A stretch of 64,000 nt of DNA from Symsagittifera roscoffensis (taxonomy: Eukaryota; Xenacoelomorpha; Acoela; Convolutidae): NCBI RefSeq assembly GCF_963678635.1, contig NC_087063.1, forward strand, positions 6,730,386 to 6,794,385. Direction: 5' to 3'. The first letter of the stretch is position 1. Every line of letters starts with the position of its first letter. The notes beneath the pieces were generated by a model. That model was not told the DNA's origin and ran no database searches. It was given only the letters and a program-made list of their open reading frames with translations. Below are positions 45,852 through 55,126 of the stretch, in pieces. Position numbers and translations under genes: made by a program.

Positions 45852-48800
45852 ATGAGGCGGAGCAGGGTACCGGTAGCTGAAAAAAGATCGACCGAAGCAA
45901 GGTATAATTCGTCGCTACGCAAAGCAACACCAATGGGTCCGAAGATAACAAAGAAGAACTTTTCAGTTAACATGGTCAGCACAAGGAGTACAGCGGAGAA
46001 CAGGGCGAAAGAGGGCACGGAAGGGGAGAGAGTAGAACCCACCATCGAGATTGATCTAGAGACACCCGATCAAAGTGTGGATGAAACAGGGAAGATGGCG
46101 ACAGAGTCAACTCCAATGCCCAATACAGAGGAACCGAACCAGATACCCATAGAGTTCTCACCGATAGATGACGCGGAAGATGCAATAGGCAACATCGAAG
46201 AAACGGTGAAAGAAGACTCTCAAGTAAAGAGGACATCTTTTACGGAAAAATTGGGAATAATGTTCGGAATAAAAACGAGAGAAAACGTGACTGAAGAGCC
46301 AAAAGCAGAAAGAGCACGAACATTTGGTACAGTGAGCACGAAAGCGACAGAAACCGGCCAGAATGAGGAACAAGCTAAAGCAGAGGCTATGGCCGAAGAG
46401 AAACCCACGGCTGACCATGAAGAGACTACCATTGAGCTGGGCGATTTGTTGGCGAAATTAAATCAGATCGACAAAAGACTTAAGAACAGTGAAGAAGACA
46501 GAGAGGTGATAAAAAAGGAGATAAGATACAACAAGCACGAGTATCTAGACAGTTATTTTAACCTAGCTAAGGCAACAGAGGAGAGACTCAAGGAAATGTC
46601 AGACAAGGTAGAGGCCACCAATGAAGAACGAGAAAAGAACATCAAAACAGACATGCAACAGTTGAAGAACCGATATGATGATGTCAACAGCCAATTAGGG
46701 AGCCTGGAAAGGAGAATGGACACAATGAGCAAGAGTCAAGCAGAGAGTTCGTGTGCAATACAGGCGAAGTTGGATGCAATCTTGAGAGGTTCTACACCAC
46801 AAGAGAGACCGGCAGCGGATCGTACGCAAGGCACCAGAGTTGATTTTGTAGAACCACAAAGAAACAAACGGCAATCGACACCGTTGCCCATACCCAGGGA
46901 TGCGATAAGCATAGCACCAACAGCTGCGAAAACAATAATGAAGAGTGGAACGTCGAACACGACGACTGGTCCGGGAGATTCAACAGCCAACAGCAACTCA
47001 GGACCGGATGCTATGACATGGGCCAGCACTTGGGAAATGATGAACAGGACTCTAGAGGCCTTCGCCACGAGGAACACTGACTCGAGCGACAGGAGAGAGG
47101 GAAAATCAAGAAAAACATTCAAGAAGCCAAAAGAATTCAAAGATGACTCCGATGGATGCATTGACACTTGGGTGGAAGTGATGAGACTACATCTAGAGCA
47201 AGATAACTTGAGTGACGAAAGACAAGCGTGCACAGCCATACTCAGCAATTTAGAAGGCACGGCATTAAAGTGTGTGGTTGCGAAGAAAGAAGAAGAACGC
47301 GACACCGCGGACAAAATCTTTGAAATACTGTTGAACAGATTCGGCTCAGGCATGAAGGGTCATCAAGCGATGATGCGATTTGAAAAAAGGAGACAGAGGG
47401 ACGACGAGTCAATAGATCGGTTCCTAGATGACCTCGAGAGCTTGAGAAGGAGGAGTGACCCAGAGGAGTCGACAAACAGACGGAACTTTAGCATTGCCTC
47501 GAAGTTCATTGATGGGGTGAAAAGTGATGACTTAAGGACAATGTTAGCAACATACTACACGTTGTCGAAGGACAGCGCACCCACCCCAGAAGAAATGAGA
47601 CAGAAATCAAGAGAATACATGCTGATGAAACCTAAGAAGTACTCATATTCTGAAAACAGGAACACGCAAGGGGGAAGCCAACCCCAGAGGTCATCATGGT
47701 ACAAACCTAGAGATGATATGGATAAGCGCAGATCATGCGCGAACTGCGGGTCAGCGGATCATCATGTGGCTGACTGCACAACGTACAAACAAGGCATGAA
47801 GAGCCTAGGTTATGCACCGGATGAGGAGGACATGAGTCAGATGGAGGAACACGAGTACTATAATGGCTTAATCATCAAGATAGGCGCCAGATGTTTTTTC
47901 TGTAACCAGGAGGGGCACTTCAGAATGGATTGTCCCTTGTTCTGGGAAGCGGTCAAGGACCAGAATCACCCCAAACATAAGTTGGCATTAGCGGCGGTGC
48001 AGAATCAGCGGAACAGGCAAAACGAGTTCGAATCTAGGAACTTAGGGGCACCAAACACCGAATTGCCGACGAAGACAGTGAAAGCTGTAACACATGTTAG
48101 CGGTGCGTTAGAGTCCGCGGCCGGGAGCTCTCTAGAGATAAATTATGAGAGAGCGGCGACGGAAGCAATTGCCAAAGTGAAACAAGATCTGGCTGCGAAA
48201 GAAATAGAGCAACGACTAAAGTTGGAGATCGAGAGACAGAATTTTAACGAAGCATTAACCGGAACGAACGTAGTACCAGAGGCTAGAACGGGCTCAACAA
48301 AGAACGGGAATTGTAACACCGTGAAAATGGTGACAGGTAAACCCTTTGGAATATCGAAAATCGGAGCAAGAATAATGTCGATAATCACAGTGGGCGGCCA
48401 CGAGGTGACTAGAAACTTGAGCGAGCCGAGCGACCAGACGTTAATGCACATTGACGTGTATGCAGACTACTTGAGTGGAATAAGTCCACAAACCACTTCT
48501 AGAGCGCTCAGGGCACTACTCACGAGAGGGGGCAGCAAGTCGGTACGTGTTGATAACAGACACACTGAAGCTTACGGTCCACACGAGGTTATGCTAAACA
48601 TAGATGGAATCAACATCTATACCAAGACGATGATAACATGCGACGAAGACCTGATTGGACAAATCTATGTAGGGAAGGAGGAATTGAAAGTAAGATCGAT
48701 TGGACACTGTGCTATGCTTGAAGAAGATGCAATGCACATCGGAACGGAAGCAGACGTGACAGGGCACGTGTTGGACATAAGTGGAAAGAAGACTCAGTTA

Positions 48801-51800
48801 CGTGGGTTACTTGACACGGGAGCGGTCTTGAGTGTCATACCAATTGAGACTTGGGAGCGAATGGGCTTCAACAAAGATGATTTGATAGACTCGAGAATAC
48901 GGCTGTCAGCTGCGAACAAAGGGGCCCTTCGGGTGCTAGGCAGGACGCCGATAATAGCCCTCAATTTGGGAGAACGTAACCTGTGGATGAGCTTCATCGT
49001 GGTAGAAAACCTGGATGAATCTGACCAATTCATTTTGGGCAGAGACTTCATCAGGAATTTCGACGTAACGATTGATCTAAATAATGCAATGTTCAGGATA
49101 CGGAACCCGGATAGGAGGTACGCAATCAAACCGGTAAATTTAATAATGGCAAATGAAAACAAAGCACCGGTATTCTTGAGTAGGAGAGTGAGGCTAAAAG
49201 CTAATGAAGCAGCAATCGTGAGCTTGAGGATGAAAAACTACAATGAACTAAGTGACAATAAGCAAGTATGTATAGTTCCAAACCCTAATAGTCAAAGTGC
49301 TGCTGTTTTAGGAAGATCATTTTCGATAACGAAGAGTGGTCTCTGCGTCAGTGTCTTGTTGAATACCCTTGACATACCAATCACGATACAGAGAGGGAGG
49401 AAACTGGGATATGCTTTGCCGGTTAAAACTCGATATGAAACGATTGAGAACTTAAAACAAAATGAAGTTGTTGATTGTCCCAATCACAGGGATAAAATTT
49501 GTATCTTGAGACGATTGAAAAAAATTAAATATTCTTCAGGCCTTATTAAATCACTTAAGTCAGAAACGGACGATGGGCTGTCGAGCTGTTCAAACTTTCC
49601 AGAGCGACCCACACTAGATGAGATGCAGACAGATAAACCGGTTCTGCCGGAGATTGAACATTTGAGGGGCAAACTGAAAGATGAACAGCTCGAAGCCATC
49701 AAAGACGTACTAGAGCGGAACGAAGAAGTTTTCTCGAGGCATAAGGCGGATATCGGGTGTTGTAATTTTGTGGAGCATGAAATAGAACTTGAGGAAAACG
49801 CGGTACCACACAGGGAGGGGGCGAGGCGTATGACCCCACACAAATCGGACGCGTGTAGAAAAGAAATCGAGACGTTACTAGAGTATGACATGATAGAACC
49901 ATCCAAGTCACCGTGGGCGTGTGGAGTAGTGATGGCCAAAAAGAAAGGCGACCAGTTGAGGTTCTGTTGTGACTTTCGATACCTGAACTCCGTCACGGTG
50001 AAAGATGCCTATCCCATACCTAGAATTGATGAAAGCCTCTCGAAGTTAGGTGATGCAAAATTTTTTACGACTCTTGATTTAGGCTCGGCTTTTTGGCAGG
50101 TACCATTAAGGAAACAAGACAGGGACAAGACAGGGTTCGCCTGCGAGTTAGGTCTGTTTCAATGGAAACGGATGCCGTTTGGACTCTGCAATGCCACAGC
50201 CACGTTTCAACGGCTGATGGCACACGCGCTGATAGGCGTGACCAAGAAGTACGGCAACCTGGTAATGTGCTATGTGGACGACGTGGTAATAGCAACGCCA
50301 ACACTAGAAGACCACATTGAGAGACTTGACGAGGTGTTCGCGTGCATGAAAAGATCGGGGCTGAAGTGCAAACCATCAAAGTGTGAAATACTCAAGGACT
50401 CAATAAAATATTTGGGCAGGATGGTAGACAAGCACGGCATCAGACCTGACCCAGACGCCGTGGAAGCAGTCCTAACCTGGAAATCACCGAAGACAGAGCA
50501 CCAGTTGATGAGCTTCCTGGGCTTCGCTAACTATTACAGGGAGTTCATCAAAGGCTACGCGGACAAGGTATACCCGATGCAACAATTAATGAGACACAAG
50601 GGCAAGAAGTTCACGTGGAACAACGCAGCAGAAGAGTCATTCCAGAGAATAAAGAAAGAGCTATGTGAGGCACCAGTACTGGGTATGCCGACTGAGAAGG
50701 GGATGTACGTGCTGGACACAGATGCGTCGGTAGTCGCGATTTCTGGGGTTCTCCATCAAGAACAAGAATGGAATGGGAAGACAGTCTTGAGACCAATAGC
50801 ATACGGGAGCAAAGTCCTAAGTGACACAGAAATGAAGTACGGAGCACCGAAAGCAGAGATGTTCGCAGTGGTCACCTTTGTCGAGAAATACAGAGCGTAC
50901 CTAGGCAGTGAACCTTTCAAGCTGCGAGTAGATAACCGAGCATTAAGCTGGCTGAAAACGTACTCAATGGACCAGAGCTACATTGGGAGATGGATAGTTC
51001 GCTTGGACGGATACAACATGATAATTGAACATAGAACGCGAGACAAACATCAAAATGCCGACAGCTTGAGCAAGAAGACGGAGTTCTACGAGAGACAAGA
51101 ACAAAGAGAGGCGGACAGACCTGAGATCAAAGATGGTTTCTCCTTTATGGACAAAGAAACATACGACAGTCTTCCACTCACGAGATGGCTGGACAAATCA
51201 GGTAAACCGATTGAAGATCATCCCGAATTGCCAAAAGAGTCTCTTGAAAAGACCATCTTGAAGAAAAGCAGAGGGATTCCGGTAGGAATAATGCTCAAGT
51301 CCAAAATCGTGAGGGAAACACTCAAGGCAAAAGGTCACGATCTCACCCAGGTAGAGGAGGGAACGGTCCAAATAGATGAAGACTTAATGAGGTTGCTTGA
51401 GAAACTATCGGATGACAAACCCGTGATCCAAGGGAAAATTCAGGAGGCACCGGAACTAACCATACTTCGGAGAGAAAAAACAGTGAACAATACTGACGTC
51501 TCAAAAGGAATCACCACTGATAGCAAGGAAGTTGTGCGATCACTAGTTGAGAAAATCCCCGAAAAAATTCTGGAGCAAACAAAAGTCAGGGATAAGAAAG
51601 TGACATTCAGAGAAGAAATTGAACACCTGGGATTAGATCAAGAGTCCGGGGAGTGGTCCAGATTCATGGAAGAAGACGAAACCGGAGAAGGAAAATTGTC
51701 CGGGGAGAGTAAAGAATGGGATGAAGACTCGGACGAGAGCAGTGAGGATCAAGACAGTCTATGCATGATACTGGCGGAAGAGAAGATGAGACAGCACGAC

Positions 51801-54650
51801 AGGGAATTACAGACAGATCCATCTTCAGGAACGTACAATCTGGAAATGCAAGAGGTACGAGGTGGAGAAGAGCTCGAGAAAATAGCAGTTTCAAGAAAGC
51901 CTCTTAGGGAACTATCGTGCAACTCAAACGTCAGAACGAATCTGGTACCAGAGGACGACATGAAGATCATGAAAAGGATAATATGTGTGAAACTGAGCGA
52001 TGACATTCACAATCCTGGTGAGATGAATGGACAGATCATGGCGTTAAAGGAGCACGTTAAGGCGAGATATAGACTGTCTGACCTAATAAGGGCCCAAAAG
52101 AATGACAAGATGACAAGTAACCTCTCCAAATGGATCCATTCTGGAGTCAAGGAGAAGGGGGAACTTGAGGAAGACAGCTACAAGATCTTGAGCCAGTTCT
52201 ACAAAGAAAAGAGAGACTTACTTTACCACACAGCGGAAGGGGTGGTAGCGTGCAAGAGAAGAGATGAGGAAAAGATATTACACAAACACAACCTCATCAT
52301 ACTACCACAACTGTACCAAACGGAAGTGCTCTTCAGATCACACGACCAAATGGGCCATCAGGGGATAGATAAAGTACAACAAAGGATACTTCACAGGTTT
52401 GACTGGCCGGGAATGAGAAAAGCTTGCGAGAGATGGGTGAATGCCTGCCTAGCATGCCTTCAAGTAAAAGACCCAAGGAAGATGAAGTTTCCCCTCAAGT
52501 CTGTCGAGAGTTCGGAATTCAATGAAGTGGTGCAGATAGACCATCAGAAAATCTGCATGACGGAATCGGGTTATAACCAAATACTAGTTATAATAGATCA
52601 CTTCACCAAGTTGGCGGAGGCAGTTCCGTGCCAGACAGCCTCAGCAGAGGAAACATGTGATCACCTGATAACGCATTGGATATCGCGGTATGGTTGCCCA
52701 ATGACTTTCCAGTCAGACAACGGCAAGGCTTTTGTGGGGGACTTAACAAAAGAATTGATGAAGAGGTCACACATTGCTCAAGCACACTCGACGACCTATC
52801 ATCCACAGACCAATGGGTTGGTAGAAAGACAGAACAGGACACTAGTCAACATGCTCAGGGTGTACTGCTCAAGGTACATGACGGACTGGGACAAATACCT
52901 GCCACAGGTAGTAGGAGCCTACAATAGTACCCAGCACTCTACAACGGGTATCAGTCCTTTCATGATGTTGACGGGCAGGGAAAGGGCAATGCCTCTGACA
53001 TTCTTCTATCCGGAGTACGAGGGGAAGAGGACGTCGCCTCAAGCATACGTGAAGGAAGCGATCAAAAGACAACAAGAGCTGAACGAGCTATGTCGGAGAA
53101 ACACGGCACAAGCGCAAACGAGGCAACGCAAGAAATATGACGAAAAGATACTGAGAGCAAAGCCATACGAAGTGGGCCAATACGTGTGGGTCTTTCAAAA
53201 CGTCATACCGCCCAAGGGAACAAAGAAACTACTCAAGAAATGGAGAGGACCGTTCATGATTACGGAAGTACATCAACAAGGAAGGTTCTATCGCTTGAGT
53301 ACAGGGCGAGCAGCACATTACGAAAATCTGAAACCTCACGTTCCGTCCCCGGAGGATTGGTGCCTGCCGAAAGACATGGAGGGTCTTGACTACCTGGTGG
53401 TGGAACCAGCGTGCGAAGTGAATGAGAAAGGCACCAGAGAGAAAAATGATGGTAATGAGAACTTGAGTTTGGACGACAACGAAAAGATAGAAGTGGAGTC
53501 GGATGCAGGTTCATTTGTAGAAGAAGACTGGAACGATCCCGAGCAAAACGAGGTACCGAAGTGGATGGAACCGGATCGACCAACACCACCGGAAACCAGG
53601 ACGGGCAATCGTAAACGAACAGGTATGAGGTACAATAGGTACGGGGATGACTTCTTGATCGATAAGATACAGCCAGACAAGTTGGGCGATGAACTACTAA
53701 GCGCAGGCGAACTGGAGGCCGAAGAGGAATGGCAAGTGATTGACGATGGTGGACATTATCCGCAGGATGATTACTCGACGCCAGAATTGGAGACGGACCT
53801 CGAGCAGAGTGAAATAGAAAGGAGGGAGAACTCGAACTTGAGGATTCTAGAGTGGATGCGTGATGTCAAGGACGAGAGCCGCGAAGGACAAAGCATTCAG
53901 CAAATCGATGTATCAGCAGCAAGTTACATGAAGACAGAGGACCCTCTTTTCGGATGGACAGCAACAGACAGGCCACTGGACATCCCTAAGGACAATTCAG
54001 ACCCGACATCGACGGGGACGTCGATAAATATTTTTGTCCGGGGAGTGGGGGTAGGACTTACCCACACCGAAAATTTGATGATAAAGAAGCTCAAGGAAGT
54101 GAGGGAAACAAGCGGATTGGAACTGGAGGAAGAAGAACCAGAGCTTACCATAGGAAGGAATTTCAAAACGAAATTCGAAATACCCAATGAATACTCAGAG
54201 AACATCATGATAACGGATAGCGACTTCATCCTGTCAAACAGGACCAGCGCGATCTGCATCACGGCGGACATGAGTTTCAAATCAAGATTGGAGGCTGACT
54301 TCAAAAGAGAGTACCAGAACGTAGAGTTTCTGTTCAGACAGAGGCCAGGACTGGGAGGCATAGCAGCGCTTCCACCGTCAGTGGCACAAGTCCCGGGCAA
54401 ATACCTCTGCTTCCTAGTAACGAGAGTCAACGACAGAAACACAATTGATCCCGAACACGTGATATTGGCACTGACAAGACTACGTGACTTCATGATTGAA
54501 AGAGGAATAGTGGAGGTCTCGATGCCGGTGTACGACCCAAACAGGGGCAAACTGAGCTCGAGGGAATTGTATGCTATCCTACATGTGGTCTTTGCAGAAA
54601 CCGAGATAATGGTGCATCTTCACAAGAAGTACTACTTGAGCATCGCCTGA
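45852..54650 (+). CDS. Gag-Pol polyprotein with C-terminal macro-like domain
   Basis: 2932 codons in one frame, starting at the first ATG after the leader. Residues 1-420: acidic, with a coiled coil about 195-300. Capsid about 423-590. Two CX2CX4HX4C zinc knuckles (Cys629 and Cys681 first). Protease D-T-G at 988. RT from about 1346, with Y-V-D-D at 1474-1477. RNase H from D1622 to about 1736. Long acidic linker. Integrase H2164, H2169, C2199, C2202 and D2230, D2289, E2325 (35 residues between the last two). Integrase C-terminal segment with R-G-P-F, then an acidic linker. Residues about 2724-2932 are extra and resemble a macro domain. All key catalytic residues are present and no frameshift is needed. 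It makes the particle and copies and inserts the element. Confidence 0.95.
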   Translation: MRRSRVPVAEKRSTEARYNSSLRKATPMGPKITKKNFSVNMVSTRSTAENRAKEGTEGERVEPTIEIDLETPDQSVDETGKMATESTPMPNTEEPNQIPIEFSPIDDAEDAIGNIEETVKEDSQVKRTSFTEKLGIMFGIKTRENVTEEPKAERARTFGTVSTKATETGQNEEQAKAEAMAEEKPTADHEETTIELGDLLAKLNQIDKRLKNSEEDREVIKKEIRYNKHEYLDSYFNLAKATEERLKEMSDKVEATNEEREKNIKTDMQQLKNRYDDVNSQLGSLERRMDTMSKSQAESSCAIQAKLDAILRGSTPQERPAADRTQGTRVDFVEPQRNKRQSTPLPIPRDAISIAPTAAKTIMKSGTSNTTTGPGDSTANSNSGPDAMTWASTWEMMNRTLEAFATRNTDSSDRREGKSRKTFKKPKEFKDDSDGCIDTWVEVMRLHLEQDNLSDERQACTAILSNLEGTALKCVVAKKEEERDTADKIFEILLNRFGSGMKGHQAMMRFEKRRQRDDESIDRFLDDLESLRRRSDPEESTNRRNFSIASKFIDGVKSDDLRTMLATYYTLSKDSAPTPEEMRQKSREYMLMKPKKYSYSENRNTQGGSQPQRSSWYKPRDDMDKRRSCANCGSADHHVADCTTYKQGMKSLGYAPDEEDMSQMEEHEYYNGLIIKIGARCFFCNQEGHFRMDCPLFWEAVKDQNHPKHKLALAAVQNQRNRQNEFESRNLGAPNTELPTKTVKAVTHVSGALESAAGSSLEINYERAATEAIAKVKQDLAAKEIEQRLKLEIERQNFNEALTGTNVVPEARTGSTKNGNCNTVKMVTGKPFGISKIGARIMSIITVGGHEVTRNLSEPSDQTLMHIDVYADYLSGISPQTTSRALRALLTRGGSKSVRVDNRHTEAYGPHEVMLNIDGINIYTKTMITCDEDLIGQIYVGKEELKVRSIGHCAMLEEDAMHIGTEADVTGHVLDISGKKTQLRGLLDTGAVLSVIPIETWERMGFNKDDLIDSRIRLSAANKGALRVLGRTPIIALNLGERNLWMSFIVVENLDESDQFILGRDFIRNFDVTIDLNNAMFRIRNPDRRYAIKPVNLIMANENKAPVFLSRRVRLKANEAAIVSLRMKNYNELSDNKQVCIVPNPNSQSAAVLGRSFSITKSGLCVSVLLNTLDIPITIQRGRKLGYALPVKTRYETIENLKQNEVVDCPNHRDKICILRRLKKIKYSSGLIKSLKSETDDGLSSCSNFPERPTLDEMQTDKPVLPEIEHLRGKLKDEQLEAIKDVLERNEEVFSRHKADIGCCNFVEHEIELEENAVPHREGARRMTPHKSDACRKEIETLLEYDMIEPSKSPWACGVVMAKKKGDQLRFCCDFRYLNSVTVKDAYPIPRIDESLSKLGDAKFFTTLDLGSAFWQVPLRKQDRDKTGFACELGLFQWKRMPFGLCNATATFQRLMAHALIGVTKKYGNLVMCYVDDVVIATPTLEDHIERLDEVFACMKRSGLKCKPSKCEILKDSIKYLGRMVDKHGIRPDPDAVEAVLTWKSPKTEHQLMSFLGFANYYREFIKGYADKVYPMQQLMRHKGKKFTWNNAAEESFQRIKKELCEAPVLGMPTEKGMYVLDTDASVVAISGVLHQEQEWNGKTVLRPIAYGSKVLSDTEMKYGAPKAEMFAVVTFVEKYRAYLGSEPFKLRVDNRALSWLKTYSMDQSYIGRWIVRLDGYNMIIEHRTRDKHQNADSLSKKTEFYERQEQREADRPEIKDGFSFMDKETYDSLPLTRWLDKSGKPIEDHPELPKESLEKTILKKSRGIPVGIMLKSKIVRETLKAKGHDLTQVEEGTVQIDEDLMRLLEKLSDDKPVIQGKIQEAPELTILRREKTVNNTDVSKGITTDSKEVVRSLVEKIPEKILEQTKVRDKKVTFREEIEHLGLDQESGEWSRFMEEDETGEGKLSGESKEWDEDSDESSEDQDSLCMILAEEKMRQHDRELQTDPSSGTYNLEMQEVRGGEELEKIAVSRKPLRELSCNSNVRTNLVPEDDMKIMKRIICVKLSDDIHNPGEMNGQIMALKEHVKARYRLSDLIRAQKNDKMTSNLSKWIHSGVKEKGELEEDSYKILSQFYKEKRDLLYHTAEGVVACKRRDEEKILHKHNLIILPQLYQTEVLFRSHDQMGHQGIDKVQQRILHRFDWPGMRKACERWVNACLACLQVKDPRKMKFPLKSVESSEFNEVVQIDHQKICMTESGYNQILVIIDHFTKLAEAVPCQTASAEETCDHLITHWISRYGCPMTFQSDNGKAFVGDLTKELMKRSHIAQAHSTTYHPQTNGLVERQNRTLVNMLRVYCSRYMTDWDKYLPQVVGAYNSTQHSTTGISPFMMLTGRERAMPLTFFYPEYEGKRTSPQAYVKEAIKRQQELNELCRRNTAQAQTRQRKKYDEKILRAKPYEVGQYVWVFQNVIPPKGTKKLLKKWRGPFMITEVHQQGRFYRLSTGRAAHYENLKPHVPSPEDWCLPKDMEGLDYLVVEPACEVNEKGTREKNDGNENLSLDDNEKIEVESDAGSFVEEDWNDPEQNEVPKWMEPDRPTPPETRTGNRKRTGMRYNRYGDDFLIDKIQPDKLGDELLSAGELEAEEEWQVIDDGGHYPQDDYSTPELETDLEQSEIERRENSNLRILEWMRDVKDESREGQSIQQIDVSAASYMKTEDPLFGWTATDRPLDIPKDNSDPTSTGTSINIFVRGVGVGLTHTENLMIKKLKEVRETSGLELEEEEPELTIGRNFKTKFEIPNEYSENIMITDSDFILSNRTSAICITADMSFKSRLEADFKREYQNVEFLFRQRPGLGGIAALPPSVAQVPGKYLCFLVTRVNDRNTIDPEHVILALTRLRDFMIERGIVEVSMPVYDPNRGKLSSRELYAILHVVFAETEIMVHLHKKYYLSIA

Positions 54651-55126
54651 GTCGGGTACATGGAGGTATCGAGTCGGGTGTGAGGGAGGAGTCTTGAGTT
54701 AGGTACTGGGGTGCGGCGCAGGTAAGGGGATCTTAAGATGTGATTGGCATGACAATTATCATTTTAAATGAATGATGGTGCTAAAACATGAAATGTGTCT
54801 GCATGTTTTTTAGAAAATTTAAATTGAATCATTTTAGTAGGGCGAAAAGGGGAGGGTTTTTAATCATAAAAGTAATGGGGCTTTCTGGTTAGGAACATAG
54901 CTTGTCGGTCTAAATATCGGGTGTTATTTTCAGATTGATCTGTTGATCTCAAATTGACTACTCATCTGTATTTAATCAAAAGAAGAGAACGACATCTCAA
55001 GAAAACTCAAGTTGCTCAGGTAAAACTCAAGTTGCTCAGGTAAAACTCAAGTTGCTCAGGTAAAACTCAAGTTGCTCAGGTAAAACTCAAGTACTAATAC
55101 TCAAAGAGTCAATCGAAGTCACAGAA
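54651..55126 (+). promoter_or_regulatory. Spacer with a splice acceptor for ORF2
   Basis: The first part has several ATGs. TTATTTTCAG ends at 54933, a strong 3' splice site. From 54934 to the ORF2 start there is no ATG. A 20-bp unit (ACTCAAGTTGCTCAGGTAAA) is repeated about 4.4 times at 55002-55090; each copy contains CAG|GTAAA, which resembles a splice donor. I infer that ORF2 is expressed from a spliced mRNA, as env genes are. Confidence 0.55.
55002..55090 (+). repeat. 20-bp tandem repeat before ORF2
   Basis: Four identical copies and a partial fifth of ACTCAAGTTGCTCAGGTAAA, starting at 55005 with phase set by TAAAACTCAA. Confidence 0.95.

Noticed and set aside
49484-49996. Minus-strand ORFs opposite Gag-Pol and ORF2
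   Set aside because: They are antisense shadows of two long, domain-rich ORFs on the plus strand.
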